Source: Cladopsammia gracilis (taxonomy: Eukaryota; Cnidaria; Anthozoa; Scleractinia; Dendrophylliidae). From it: a DNA stretch of 64,000 nt. Positions 30,586 through 38,738 of the stretch are shown here, one piece after another. Where the stretch lies: positions 460,001 through 524,000 of the forward strand of contig JAJGOT010000021.1 of assembly GCA_022457155.1 (NCBI GenBank), in the 5' to 3' direction. The notes under the pieces are model-generated. The model saw nothing but the letters and a program-made list of their open reading frames with translations. It was not told the origin of the DNA and searched no databases. Numbering within the stretch: position 1 is the first letter of the stretch; each line of letters begins with the position of its first letter. Position numbers and translations under genes: made by a program.

Positions 30586-31890
30586 TCAGGCCTTGACCAG
30601 AAGTTTGTTTGATGCTGTATACAGCTCAATTTCTTTTTCATGCAACACCAAGGCGTTCAATGTGTACTGTGTTGGGTTGGCGCCACTCAATTCGTATCGG
30701 AAAGTCAGAGACACAACTCCATCTTTCACATCATCTTCTTGGTTTCGGAGATCGAAGTAAAGCATGCCGAAGAGGTTTTTGAAATTTGCTCGGGTAATCA
30801 ATGGCCCGCTTAAAACGTCATTATAAGCGGAATTGAATGCCATCAAAGCTCGATAAAGCCTAGTTTCCTCATCCGTTGTCATTTCCAATTGAGGGTAATA
30901 AATTGAGTTGTTCAACTCCAGTTGGGCTCGACTGAAGTGCCGGTTGTTTGCTCCAATGCCGAATGTCGTGAATTTGAAGATATCATGTGTCTGGCTATTG
31001 TAAGATGCTGTTGGAACAACCCAAATCAACACATGTCGCGGCCTTCGAAGCCCCGTGGAAATGCGAAAGTAGCTATTCACAGCTGCTGTTTGTGTTATTT
31101 CATGGTGTTCTTTCAAATATGTCCACTTTTTCGGTTTCAGATAATCTTCAAGATATTGTTTCAAGCCTTTTCCGTTGAAAATGATTTTGGGGCACCACAA
31201 TCTGAGTTTAGTGAGAATTACTTTGGAATCTGGAGCAGCTCCTTTTCTGAAAATCAAGTTGTTGTCATTTTCAAGTTCCAACAGAAGAGTTGTCTTTATA
31301 TTTGGGTGAAGGTTATTTTTGAAAGCAGCGAAATAACTGTATAAATTCAGGGGAATTGATATTTTGTTGATATTCGCCGCATCAGTCAGGATCTTTCGTC
31401 TGGCAAAACCCTCATTATAAAGTGCTTCTGCTGGCCGTGCTTCTGTTGTTCCCGTTGATGTATCAGGATAGAAGAACTGATCTTGCCCAACCGAATCGGC
31501 ATAGGTTTTCGTGTATTTCAAGAGCGTTAATGCATTTGCCGATTCATTTGCTCTTGAGTTGTTATAGATGGTTTGCCCATTGCATTCTACTTTGATTGAT
31601 TTTATGAACGTCAGGCCATTCGTTGTCGTGCAATCCTGATTACCGTTATTTGGCCCCGCGGTTATTCCAGTTGCACTGTCAGCCGTTGTAACAAGCTTAA
31701 AGTCAACCTCCAGATATGCATTATACCAATCAATCGGATTGGCTTCTGAGGAATTATCCACGTTGAAGTGATAATTATCTTTTGTCTGCCGATTGTTATT
31801 CGCGACATTGTCATTGAGTGGTGTTTCGAGATCATAATATGTATATTCGTATCTTTTTACGAATTCCGGGTTTCTAAAATTCACTGCCAT
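30586..31890 (-). CDS. Major capsid protein, double jelly-roll
   Basis: 434 residues from ATG 31890, chosen because it follows the upstream stop at 31913 and has the TAATAAAATG context. The N-terminus reads MAVNFRNPEFVKRYEYTYYD. Polinton/adintovirus hexon-type features include PIDWYNAYLEVDF, FIKSIKVECNGQTIYN, NIKTTLLLELENDNNLIF and the C-terminal FDLRNQEDDVKDGVVSLTF. It would form the trimeric capsomers of an icosahedral particle. The frame is intact. Neighbours are a small virion protein upstream and the protease fusion downstream. Confidence 0.85.
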   Translation of the reverse strand: MAVNFRNPEFVKRYEYTYYDLETPLNDNVANNNRQTKDNYHFNVDNSSEANPIDWYNAYLEVDFKLVTTADSATGITAGPNNGNQDCTTTNGLTFIKSIKVECNGQTIYNNSRANESANALTLLKYTKTYADSVGQDQFFYPDTSTGTTEARPAEALYNEGFARRKILTDAANINKISIPLNLYSYFAAFKNNLHPNIKTTLLLELENDNNLIFRKGAAPDSKVILTKLRLWCPKIIFNGKGLKQYLEDYLKPKKWTYLKEHHEITQTAAVNSYFRISTGLRRPRHVLIWVVPTASYNSQTHDIFKFTTFGIGANNRHFSRAQLELNNSIYYPQLEMTTDEETRLYRALMAFNSAYNDVLSGPLITRANFKNLFGMLYFDLRNQEDDVKDGVVSLTFRYELSGANPTQYTLNALVLHEKEIELYTASNKLLVKA

Positions 31891-31912
31891 TTTATTAGAT
31901 AGTTTTTTCTTT

Positions 31913-32299
31913 TCAGAGGAGGCCCTTATAAACATCTTTCACATATTGAAATTTATCAGTGTCTTCTTGGAAGCGGACTTTCTTCAGTATTTCCCCAATT
32001 TCTTTTCCTTTTGTTTCCGGGGGCGCTGGCACTGAGGCTCCCTCCGGTCGCTTCGCTTCACTCACTTCACTCGCTTTCTTTGTTGTAAATTTATCATAAA
32101 TTTTTTCACCAATGAGTTGTCCAGTCTTTTCTCCAACTTTCTCTGCTCCTTTTTCAACTAATTTTTCTGCTGCCTTTGAAGCTAATTTTGAAGCTGTTTT
32201 TCCTGTTAATTTAGCTGCGAGTTTTGAGAAAACATCAGAAAAACCACCTCCATATCTTATTTCACCTGTATCAGGATCTCTTTCTCTTCTTTCATCCAT
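31913..32299 (-). CDS. Small Lys/Ala/Gly-rich virion-like protein
   Basis: 128 residues from ATG 32299, overlapping the end of the penton gene by 8 bases. A central amphipathic stretch (GFSDVFSKLAAKLTGKTASK onward) repeats K-x-A/G-x-K-x patterns; the C-terminus is acidic and then ends KFQYVKDVYKGLL. Such short helical basic proteins occur between penton and capsid genes in Polintons and are thought to be minor or core virion components (inference). The frame is intact. Confidence 0.6.
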   Translation of the reverse strand: MDERRERDPDTGEIRYGGGFSDVFSKLAAKLTGKTASKLASKAAEKLVEKGAEKVGEKTGQLIGEKIYDKFTTKKASEVSEAKRPEGASVPAPPETKGKEIGEILKKVRFQEDTDKFQYVKDVYKGLL

Positions 32300-33062
32300 T
32301 TTTAATTACCACAGTCAAAGAAATATCAATATCATTCAAATCAACTTCTCGGTCTTCATCATCAGTAATGTAGAAGGTGACCTCAGAAATATGCGGGGAG
32401 TTTATTTTATTCCACAAGTAATTTATTGGTTGAATTTCGAATGGCAATGATCTGGTTTTAGTGTTGGTTGAGAACGTGTAAAGCGCATTTGACCTTTTCC
32501 CGGAGACAATTGAATCGCTCAAAAGACTGCATCTGAGATAGAGATTGTCAACACTGTTTGATATATTTGGAAAATTCGTTCCATAAGCACTAGCTGTCAG
32601 TTTAGCCGCATCAAATCCCACCAAGATGTGAAAGTTTCCACTGTTTGCAAAATCAATTTGAAAGTTCTCTTGAAGTTGAATGAAAACTTTGAAAGTGGTC
32701 AAATCAAACAACACATTGATTCCATAACTATCACCTGTGGAGGTCGCTTCGCTCCTTTTCCCAATGCTTTTGTGAATGAATTCGTTGATGTCTTCATAGT
32801 CATAAATTCCCGCAGGAAAGGTGATTGTTTCCCATGTCTTGTCCTTGTCTTTGGAAATCACCAACTTGTTGTTGCGGTATTTAGGCTTGATATTATGCCA
32901 GCTTGCCGTCATGGAAAGATGATCCAAAGCCAGCCAGTGCGGTTTATTCTCTTCCAGCTGCAACTCTGGAGAAAACCTCGTTGTGAAATTCCCTGGTTTA
33001 TTTTGTGGGTTTTGTTTTCTTGCATCAATTGATTTAAAGACAAGTACTCGATTTACATCCAT
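32292..33062 (-). CDS. Penton-like minor capsid protein
   Basis: 256 residues from ATG 33062, which shares a base with the upstream stop (TAATG). The protein is mostly beta-strand, compatible with the single jelly-roll penton that caps five-fold vertices in Polintons. Features include KPHWLALDHLSMTASWHNI near the N-terminus, PAGIYDYEDINEFIH in the middle and a C-terminal strand series ending DISLTVVIKNG. Its position next to the major capsid gene supports the call. The frame is intact. Confidence 0.7.
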   Translation of the reverse strand: MDVNRVLVFKSIDARKQNPQNKPGNFTTRFSPELQLEENKPHWLALDHLSMTASWHNIKPKYRNNKLVISKDKDKTWETITFPAGIYDYEDINEFIHKSIGKRSEATSTGDSYGINVLFDLTTFKVFIQLQENFQIDFANSGNFHILVGFDAAKLTASAYGTNFPNISNSVDNLYLRCSLLSDSIVSGKRSNALYTFSTNTKTRSLPFEIQPINYLWNKINSPHISEVTFYITDDEDREVDLNDIDISLTVVIKNG

Positions 33063-34201
33063 TATTTTAAATACTTCTGATAAAGTTTTTCATGCATTGT
33101 TCTATCGATTGCTCCAATTCTCAAGAGTTCATCATTTATTTGGGAAAGATCATTCCTCAAGACATGCGAATTGTTGCCAGCAGCCATTGAGCCAATCAAA
33201 ATTTTCATCCGATCTGCCAGCTCTTCTGGCTTTTGATAGAAGACAACGCTGGATCCCACCATCCTTGATTTACCTGAGGATTTGTGAGGTGGCATATTTG
33301 ACAGTGTGTTCAAATCGTTGAAAATCCTCACGGCATTCAAGGAATAGTTCTTTTTCGGGTTGAATCTTTTTGTTAGCAGGTCGATGAGTGATTTATCTGC
33401 ATCAGCCTGATAGATCAATTTACCACCTCGGAAGGCATTCAGTTTCATTTCATTGAAAAGTTTGGGGACATCGATGAGAAGCCCACCATAGTGGTCTTTT
33501 TGAATCTTGAAGGCATTTCTGCGAGGTTGTTTGTATTTTCGAATGCCTTCCCCATGTTTTGGTTGTGTGTAGTATTTTCGCAAAGATATGATGTCATTAA
33601 TTGTGCTTGCATAACTTGATAATGTCTTTTGCTCTCTTTTATAAGATTCAATGTCAGATAAACCTTTTGGTGTGTCTTTTTGTTTGCTCCTCTTTACTCC
33701 ACTTATTTTATTCGAAATAATTTTAACAGTTGCCTGAGCACTCTCTTTGAGCTTGTTTAGCTCTTGAGTTTTCATAGCCATCAGGTCATTAGGCTTGGGA
33801 AGATGATAATTATTTAAAATAATTTTATCATCTTTATCAAACCTATTTTCTACAGCTGCAATGGAAATACCAGTGTCTTTTTCATCCGGCGGGCCCGAAA
33901 GTTGCGGAAGCTCGGTAGACAGCGTAATAATATCTCTGTTCGTTTCTACCAAGTCTTTGAAGCCATCAGTCAAAGCAAGTTGATTTTGCCGGAGTTGCTC
34001 AATCACTGCATCTTGTTTTGCATCTGTATTCTTTTGTTGCTCCAGCAGGGGTTCTCTGAGAGTCTTGAAATAATCACTCATGACAACATCCCGCCCTTTT
34101 TCTCGGTCTTTCATTTCATTTTTCACTTCTGTGACGGCTTTCGCGATTTGATATCCTTGCTGTTCACGTTCGGCAAACTTCTTTATTCTTTCAAGATCCA
34201 T
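33062..34201 (-). CDS. Conserved coiled-coil Polinton virion protein
   Basis: 379 residues from ATG 34201, chosen over an upstream TTG because this ATG forms one arm of the palindromic promoter. The first 150 residues are coiled coil (EREQQGYQIAKAVTEVKNEM and following). The C-terminal third is ordered (LIDVPKLFNEMKLN, FRGGKLIYQADADKSLIDLL, NDLNTLSNMPPHKSSGKSRM). I know similar genes in invertebrate Polintons but no assigned function. It heads the minus-strand structural block and is transcribed divergently from the ATPase. Confidence 0.6.
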   Translation of the reverse strand: MDLERIKKFAEREQQGYQIAKAVTEVKNEMKDREKGRDVVMSDYFKTLREPLLEQQKNTDAKQDAVIEQLRQNQLALTDGFKDLVETNRDIITLSTELPQLSGPPDEKDTGISIAAVENRFDKDDKIILNNYHLPKPNDLMAMKTQELNKLKESAQATVKIISNKISGVKRSKQKDTPKGLSDIESYKREQKTLSSYASTINDIISLRKYYTQPKHGEGIRKYKQPRRNAFKIQKDHYGGLLIDVPKLFNEMKLNAFRGGKLIYQADADKSLIDLLTKRFNPKKNYSLNAVRIFNDLNTLSNMPPHKSSGKSRMVGSSVVFYQKPEELADRMKILIGSMAAGNNSHVLRNDLSQINDELLRIGAIDRTMHEKLYQKYLK

Positions 34202-34260
34202 TTTAAGTGACAAAACAACATTTATCTCCAAAGATAAATGTTATCTCAACACTTAAAATG
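34199..34260. promoter_or_regulatory. Palindromic divergent promoter region with both start codons
   Basis: The 56 bp between the two opposed ATGs, plus the ATGs, form a two-step inverted repeat. The outer arms are CATTTTAAGTG (34199-34209) and CACTTAAAATG (34250-34260); the inner arms are AACATTTATCT (34217-34227) and AGATAAATGTT (34232-34242), around a 4-base loop. Each gene thus sees the same TTAAAATG start context. A shared bidirectional promoter is the simplest reading. Confidence 0.75.
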
Positions 34261-34896
34261 AAGATTCCAAATTATGATCGAAACGCGAGCGGAGCGAAGC
34301 CAGACCGAAAATATTGTGATTTCCTTGATGAAGGTTTCCGAATGCTCATTGCGGGTCAAACCCGTTGTGGAAAAACAAACACTTTGATGCACATGTTGCG
34401 AAAACCTCTCGTCTTCTATGATAAAATTTATTTCTACTCTCCCAATCAACATCAAGACAAAATCGTTGATCTACAAAAGTTGATGGAAGGTGTCAGCCAA
34501 AAAGTCGGATATCCAGTTCTCGAAATTCTGGGGCCAGATGACATCATGAATACCTCAGATTATCCAAGCAACAATCGGAAAGTCGTCGTGTTTGATGACC
34601 TCATGAACTCATCCGATCGAATTCAAAAACAAATCGCAAATCATTGGACAGATGGAAGGCATCACGGAATCAGTCCAATTTATCTTTCCCAGTCCTATTA
34701 TGATGTTCCACAAAAGATTCGTTTGAATTGTTCACACATGCTGCTTTATCCACCAGCAACAAAAACTCACCTCGATCTCATTGCAAAAGAGAATTTGATT
34801 GACCCCCATCTTTTCAACAAACTTGGACCCTTCGAATTCCTTTTCCTTGACAAAGAAAAGAAAAGTGTTGCCAAAAATTTTGATGAAACCTTTTAA
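34258..34896 (+). CDS. FtsK/HerA-type genome-packaging ATPase
   Basis: 212 residues from ATG 34258. Walker A is IAGQTRCGKTNTL (about residues 31-43) and Walker B is KVVVFDDLM (about 108-116), with a later LSQSYYDVPQKIRLNCSHML segment typical of Polinton and NCLDV packaging ATPases. It would drive DNA into preformed capsids. The frame is intact. Its stop TAA is separated by one base from the ATG of the fibre-like gene, giving a shared TAAAATG. Confidence 0.9.
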   Translation: MKIPNYDRNASGAKPDRKYCDFLDEGFRMLIAGQTRCGKTNTLMHMLRKPLVFYDKIYFYSPNQHQDKIVDLQKLMEGVSQKVGYPVLEILGPDDIMNTSDYPSNNRKVVVFDDLMNSSDRIQKQIANHWTDGRHHGISPIYLSQSYYDVPQKIRLNCSHMLLYPPATKTHLDLIAKENLIDPHLFNKLGPFEFLFLDKEKKSVAKNFDETF

Positions 34897-34897
34897 A

Positions 34898-36691
34898 ATG
34901 GGCATATTCAACAATGTAGGACGATACACCGGTGTTGACATGAGGGAATACATGAAAAATTTCAACAAACAAGTTCAACAAGGTGGTTTGAAATTAGACA
35001 CCAACAATAATTATGATATCCAACAAAAACGACTGGTTAATGTTGCCGAAGGAGTTGACAATGATGACGCAATCACAAAGCACCAAGTTGACACGCTTGC
35101 AACGCAATTGCGAGCAGATTCTCTCCAGGTGGATGGGTCTTCCCATATGACTGGGGATCTTGATCTCAGGGGACAAAAACTCATCAACCCCGGGGAAATA
35201 GAAATGAATCGCAAATTGATCGTCAATCTGGACACTGATGAAAACCAGGATTTGTCAGCGGTGAATATGGTCACTCTGAAAAAATTCCACCCTGATGTAT
35301 CAACTCATGAAGTCACGAAGGACCTGGATTTGAAAGGGCTTTTCAACGTGAAAAACTCAAAACAACAAACATGGCATGATTTGGGAGCGCATTATAACAA
35401 CCTGGTTTCTTATAATGACACCAAAAATATCTTTCTCAGCCGCAAAGAGACGTTTCCAATGGAGACGGCTTTGGATATGGGAAATCACACCATTTTTAAC
35501 GTGAAAGATCCCGAAGTTGCCGATCAGGGCGCAAATATGCGATATGTGGATGCCCAATCCGCGAAAAAGCTTTCGTTGGAAGGTGGAACAATGACCGGAA
35601 ACCTGGATATGAACTCGCAACAAATCAACAATATTGCAACGCCAACTCTGAAGCATCAACCCACGTCAAAATCTTATGTGGACGGCAAGATAGGAGGTGT
35701 GGTAGCCCACACGATGGAATTAGAAGAGAAACTTAAAGAATATGTCAATGAATCGCATATCACGTCAACCTCTCACCCGAAGGACGCATTCCGCTATTTG
35801 ATGGAAGATGTGGATGAATCCAGCTCTGAACATCATATGACAGTGACTGGGATAAGTGATTTTCCAGATTCACCGCATCATTTCAACAAGAAGGCCTATG
35901 ACTTGGAAATCACAAAAGATCTTTTAAATGAATACTCTGGGAGACTTGGATTCAATATGTTCAAACTCCCAGAGGGAGAATACACCGTGTGCGTGGAATT
36001 CTTCCCCGCGACAATGGATGGCGTGAGCGTCAACGTTGTGAGCGCCAGTCTGAATGTCAATCAGCAATCAACTAAGAAGTTTTCGGGGTATTCCAGATCC
36101 ATCATCCACATGCACAAATGGAAGATCACTCCACCTGAATTTATTTTCCTGGATTTGAAATGGCGAGGCACTGCCGAGTCCGCTGAAAAAGGAAATGCAA
36201 ATCTGATCATATATGGTATTGCTGGTTCCCAACCTGATGTTGCAAGCAGCGTCTTCGATTTCCCTTTTGTTTTCGAAGCAGGGAAGATGGTTATGGAGAC
36301 TGACTTGGATTTGAATGGCCACAACTTGTCTGGGAGCCGAATTGTGGAAACCGGCGTCTTTCGAAAAAATGATGATAGCAATAAATTTTTGTTTATTGGC
36401 AGCACCTCGAGGTTTCTTTTCTTCCCAATGAAAACAAAACTGGTGGAAGTGGGGTTATTTCATGCCTCAATAACGAACGTCCCAAAGATTGATCTGACTT
36501 TCTCCATGTCAGTGAATAACCGTAAATTTGAAAGAACCTGGACTGGAAGTAGAAGCAGAAGCCAGAAATTTCATATTGGGGATGGAATTGAAATCCCAAG
36601 CATGACTAATTTTTCTTTTTCCCCTCAAGATGACCTGGTGATCGGGTTGCATGAGGCAGTTTATCTTTCGCTGGTTTTTGAAACAAGATAA
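34898..36691 (+). CDS. Fibre-like protein with phage-tail-type repeats
   Basis: 597 residues from ATG 34898. The N-terminal third carries repeats of the kind seen in trimeric phage tail fibres: MTGDLDLRGQKLINPGE, ETALDMGNHTIFNVKDPEV, then GGTMTGNLDMNSQQINNI ending KSYVDGKIGG. A coiled-coil linker and a long beta-rich C-terminal part with two DLDLNG/DLDLKG-like motifs follow. I infer a trimeric receptor-binding spike or fibre attached to the penton. The gene is intact and co-directional with the ATPase. Confidence 0.6.
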   Translation: MGIFNNVGRYTGVDMREYMKNFNKQVQQGGLKLDTNNNYDIQQKRLVNVAEGVDNDDAITKHQVDTLATQLRADSLQVDGSSHMTGDLDLRGQKLINPGEIEMNRKLIVNLDTDENQDLSAVNMVTLKKFHPDVSTHEVTKDLDLKGLFNVKNSKQQTWHDLGAHYNNLVSYNDTKNIFLSRKETFPMETALDMGNHTIFNVKDPEVADQGANMRYVDAQSAKKLSLEGGTMTGNLDMNSQQINNIATPTLKHQPTSKSYVDGKIGGVVAHTMELEEKLKEYVNESHITSTSHPKDAFRYLMEDVDESSSEHHMTVTGISDFPDSPHHFNKKAYDLEITKDLLNEYSGRLGFNMFKLPEGEYTVCVEFFPATMDGVSVNVVSASLNVNQQSTKKFSGYSRSIIHMHKWKITPPEFIFLDLKWRGTAESAEKGNANLIIYGIAGSQPDVASSVFDFPFVFEAGKMVMETDLDLNGHNLSGSRIVETGVFRKNDDSNKFLFIGSTSRFLFFPMKTKLVEVGLFHASITNVPKIDLTFSMSVNNRKFERTWTGSRSRSQKFHIGDGIEIPSMTNFSFSPQDDLVIGLHEAVYLSLVFETR

Positions 36692-36724
36692 GCATGATTG
36701 AAAAAATGATTTCTCCCTGAAAAA

Positions 36725-37210
36725 ATGAGAAAACAAAACATTTTTACTTTCAATCACATCAACCCCACAATTCGGGAAGAAGAACTGGAAGAGATCAAAA
36801 AACTTTTTCGATTTTATCACAAAAGATTTTGGTGTTTGAAACGAGCGCATGGTCGATTCAAGAAAATGAATCTGCTCATGAATTTGACCTCTTCCGGTCT
36901 GGTTGCAATCGGGACGATTGCTGGAGCCGCGACTTTGAACCCAATCGTGTTGGGAGTGATTTCAGGAGCAGGATTAGTTTTGAAAACCGCGAATGAAATG
37001 AAGAATCTGAAAAGCAAAATTAAGATGGCGAAATTCGCTTTCACCACCTATGAAAAAACATTGAGTGATTTGCGCTTCGCTTTGCGGGGAGGAAAATTCG
37101 ACAGGGATGAATTTTTGTTTTCAATGGAAGCGATTGATGGGATTGTGATTGATTTGGGGTTGGATTTGGAAAAGTTTGAAGCTGAATGGGAGAAAAAATT
37201 TGAGGGCTGA
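36725..37210 (+). CDS. Membrane-segment protein of unknown function
   Basis: 161 residues from ATG 36725. A basic, helical N-terminal half (FYHKRFWCLKRAHGRFKK) is followed by a Gly/Ala-rich hydrophobic segment of about 35 residues (GLVAIGTIAGAATLNPIVLG onward) and a helical acidic C-terminus. It could be a membrane-embedded or membrane-lytic virion component. The frame is intact, 33 bp after the fibre-like gene. Confidence 0.55.
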   Translation: MRKQNIFTFNHINPTIREEELEEIKKLFRFYHKRFWCLKRAHGRFKKMNLLMNLTSSGLVAIGTIAGAATLNPIVLGVISGAGLVLKTANEMKNLKSKIKMAKFAFTTYEKTLSDLRFALRGGKFDRDEFLFSMEAIDGIVIDLGLDLEKFEAEWEKKFEG

Positions 37211-37288
37211 GTGAGCGAAGCGACCGAAGGGAGCCGTTGCGAGCCGGGAGTGAGCGAAGCGACTGAAGGGAGCCGTTGCGAGCCGGGA
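37211..37288 (+). repeat. 39-bp tandem duplication between convergent genes
   Basis: Two copies (37211-37249, 37250-37288) of a unit containing GTGAGCGAAGCGAC and GAGCCGTTGCGAGCCGGGA, with one C/T difference. It fills the space between a plus-strand gene and a converging minus-strand gene and carries the GAGCGAAGCGA microrepeat seen elsewhere in the element. Confidence 0.9.
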
Positions 37289-37314
37289 GTGATTCAACTC
37301 CAAATGGAGTGAAA

Positions 37315-37543
37315 TCACACATTCCCAAGCGGACCAAAATCTGGTTCCATAATCATTTCAACAACTTCTGCTGCTGAGAAATCTTCTTCAAAATCATTTC
37401 CATCAAAATCAAAAATCTAAAAGTTCCCCAAGAAAATCTTCTGGGTGATGACCTGATTTTTCGAGTTCAAGTAAAATTTTTATTGCAAAATCGTCATTAA
37501 AATTGAGATTCATCAATTCTATAATATAATCACTGTCTTCCAT
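37315..37543 (-). pseudogene. Small acidic gene with a frame break
   Basis: From ATG 37543 (context TTTAAAAATGG) a 44-codon frame, MEDSDYIIELMNLN onward, ends at TGA 37409-37411 in a T-rich tract. Another phase continues with similar acidic composition (FDGNDFEEDFSAAEV) to a TGA at 37315-37317. A one-base slip in the run of T explains this best. Function unknown. Confidence 0.45.
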
Positions 37544-37590
37544 TTTTAAATAAGAAAAAAAATTATTTTTTTTTTACTCCATATAAAATG
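37541..37590. promoter_or_regulatory. Divergent promoter region, partly symmetric
   Basis: 44 bp lie between opposed ATGs, with CATTTTTAAAT on one side and ATATAAAATG on the other around an A-run/T-run core. It is less perfect than the other two divergent regions but of the same build. Confidence 0.5.
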
Positions 37591-38217
37591 GAGTTGAAGG
37601 AATTGAAAACGAACCAAATCACAACCGAAGAACCGCAAATGAAAAAAACAATACAACCATTTGTTGAAATCCCTCTCCGGTTCAAAGAAAGACCAATCAC
37701 TCTCAAACTTGAGAAATGCGTCTTTAAAATTCATAAGAATGAAAACGGATTTTCATTGGGAATCAATCTAGATCAATCACCCCCTGAAATCAAAGAAAAG
37801 ATGAAAGAGATAGAGGGGCAGATCAGAAAGCTTGCAATGGAGAATAAGTCAAAAGTTGTTAGACAAAATTGGAGATTCGGAAATTTTTTAGAAACAGATT
37901 TCAACCTGATTAAAACGGATCGAAGCGAGATGGAAAAAGTTTGGGGAAAGTTGTGGTTGACTCAAAAAGGAAACATCAGCGTTCCATTCTCGAAATTTGG
38001 TGAAGGAGAAGTTGGGCAAAGAAAATCCATTCGGTTTGACCCGCATGATCACATTGGAGAAAAACTAACAGGGCATGTGATCTTTCGAATTTCTCGCATC
38101 TTTTGTGGAAACTGTCAATCCATTTCATGTTCAATCAATTCAGTTTTTGTAACAAAATTCAATGGAAACGTTTCAGCGTTTGATAACTTTGAAGATACTG
38201 AGGAGGTAGACTGGTAA
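37588..38217 (+). CDS. Polinton protein, possible DNA-binding beta-barrel
   Basis: 209 residues from ATG 37588 (context TATAAAATGG). The N-terminal part has several basic strands (IPLRFKERPITLKLEKCVFK). The C-terminal part reads as alternating strands (KLTGHVIFRISRIF, SISCSINSVFVTKF) and ends in an acidic tail DTEEVDW. An acidic tail after a beta-barrel is typical of single-stranded DNA-binding proteins, so an SSB role near polymerase is a guess. The frame is intact. Confidence 0.4.
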   Translation: MELKELKTNQITTEEPQMKKTIQPFVEIPLRFKERPITLKLEKCVFKIHKNENGFSLGINLDQSPPEIKEKMKEIEGQIRKLAMENKSKVVRQNWRFGNFLETDFNLIKTDRSEMEKVWGKLWLTQKGNISVPFSKFGEGEVGQRKSIRFDPHDHIGEKLTGHVIFRISRIFCGNCQSISCSINSVFVTKFNGNVSAFDNFEDTEEVDW

Positions 38218-38240
38218 ATGAAGTGAATGAAGACTTGTAA

Positions 38241-38276
38241 GTTTTTTCATTTCTTTGAAATGAAAAAAAAAAAAAA
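38241..38276. terminator. Hairpin between convergent genes
   Basis: GTTTTTTCATTTC, a TTT loop, then GAAATGAAAAAA and a longer A run form a strong hairpin with T/A tracts on both sides. It lies between the ends of two converging genes (stops at 38217 and 38291) and could terminate transcription from both sides. Confidence 0.5.
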
Positions 38277-38290
38277 CGTTTTCAATGAGG

Positions 38291-38695
38291 TTAATTTTTT
38301 ACCTTGATTTTTTTTCCCCTCTGATTTTCACTCAATTTTTCAATGAAGAAAACAAATTCAGGAGATTTCCATGTGATAAAGTGAGTGATTTCCTCAGAAT
38401 CAAGGAAATGAGTTTTCTTCTTGAGGATTTGATTGATAAAAACTTGGCTTGAAATTTTAAACTTTTCTAGTTCATCCAAATCAAAAATATCTTTTCCATC
38501 AACTTGGAAAAAAGGTTCATCTGTTATTTCATCCCGAATGTAAAAAACTTTTCCATCTTTCCTTTTAAATTTTTTGTTTGCTCTTTTGAGAACTCTCCAA
38601 ATGTTGGCAATTGGAATTCCTGTTTGCTGGCTGGCTTCCTTAAATGTATAAAAAATATTTTTTTCTTTTCCTTCTTCCTGAATCGAAAACTTCAT
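38291..38695 (-). CDS. Small protein with HTH/NUMOD-like segment
   Basis: 134 residues from ATG 38695, chosen because this ATG is one arm of a palindromic divergent region. A segment FYTFKEASQQTGIPIANIWR, followed by RKDGKVFYI, resembles the NUMOD1/IENR1-type helix-turn-helix found next to homing endonucleases and in viral DNA-binding proteins. The rest is charged. It is divergently transcribed from the polymerase region. Function is inferred only as DNA binding. Confidence 0.45.
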   Translation of the reverse strand: MKFSIQEEGKEKNIFYTFKEASQQTGIPIANIWRVLKRANKKFKRKDGKVFYIRDEITDEPFFQVDGKDIFDLDELEKFKISSQVFINQILKKKTHFLDSEEITHFITWKSPEFVFFIEKLSENQRGKKIKVKN

Positions 38696-38738
38696 TTTAT
38701 TTGGGGAAATATTTTTTTTATTTTTTCCAAATAAAATG
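38693..38738. promoter_or_regulatory. Palindromic divergent promoter region with both start codons
   Basis: CATTTTATTTGG (38693-38704) and CCAAATAAAATG (38727-38738) are perfect inverted repeats that include the two opposed ATGs, around a T-rich centre. It drives the HTH gene to the left and the SAP-polymerase region to the right. Confidence 0.75.
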
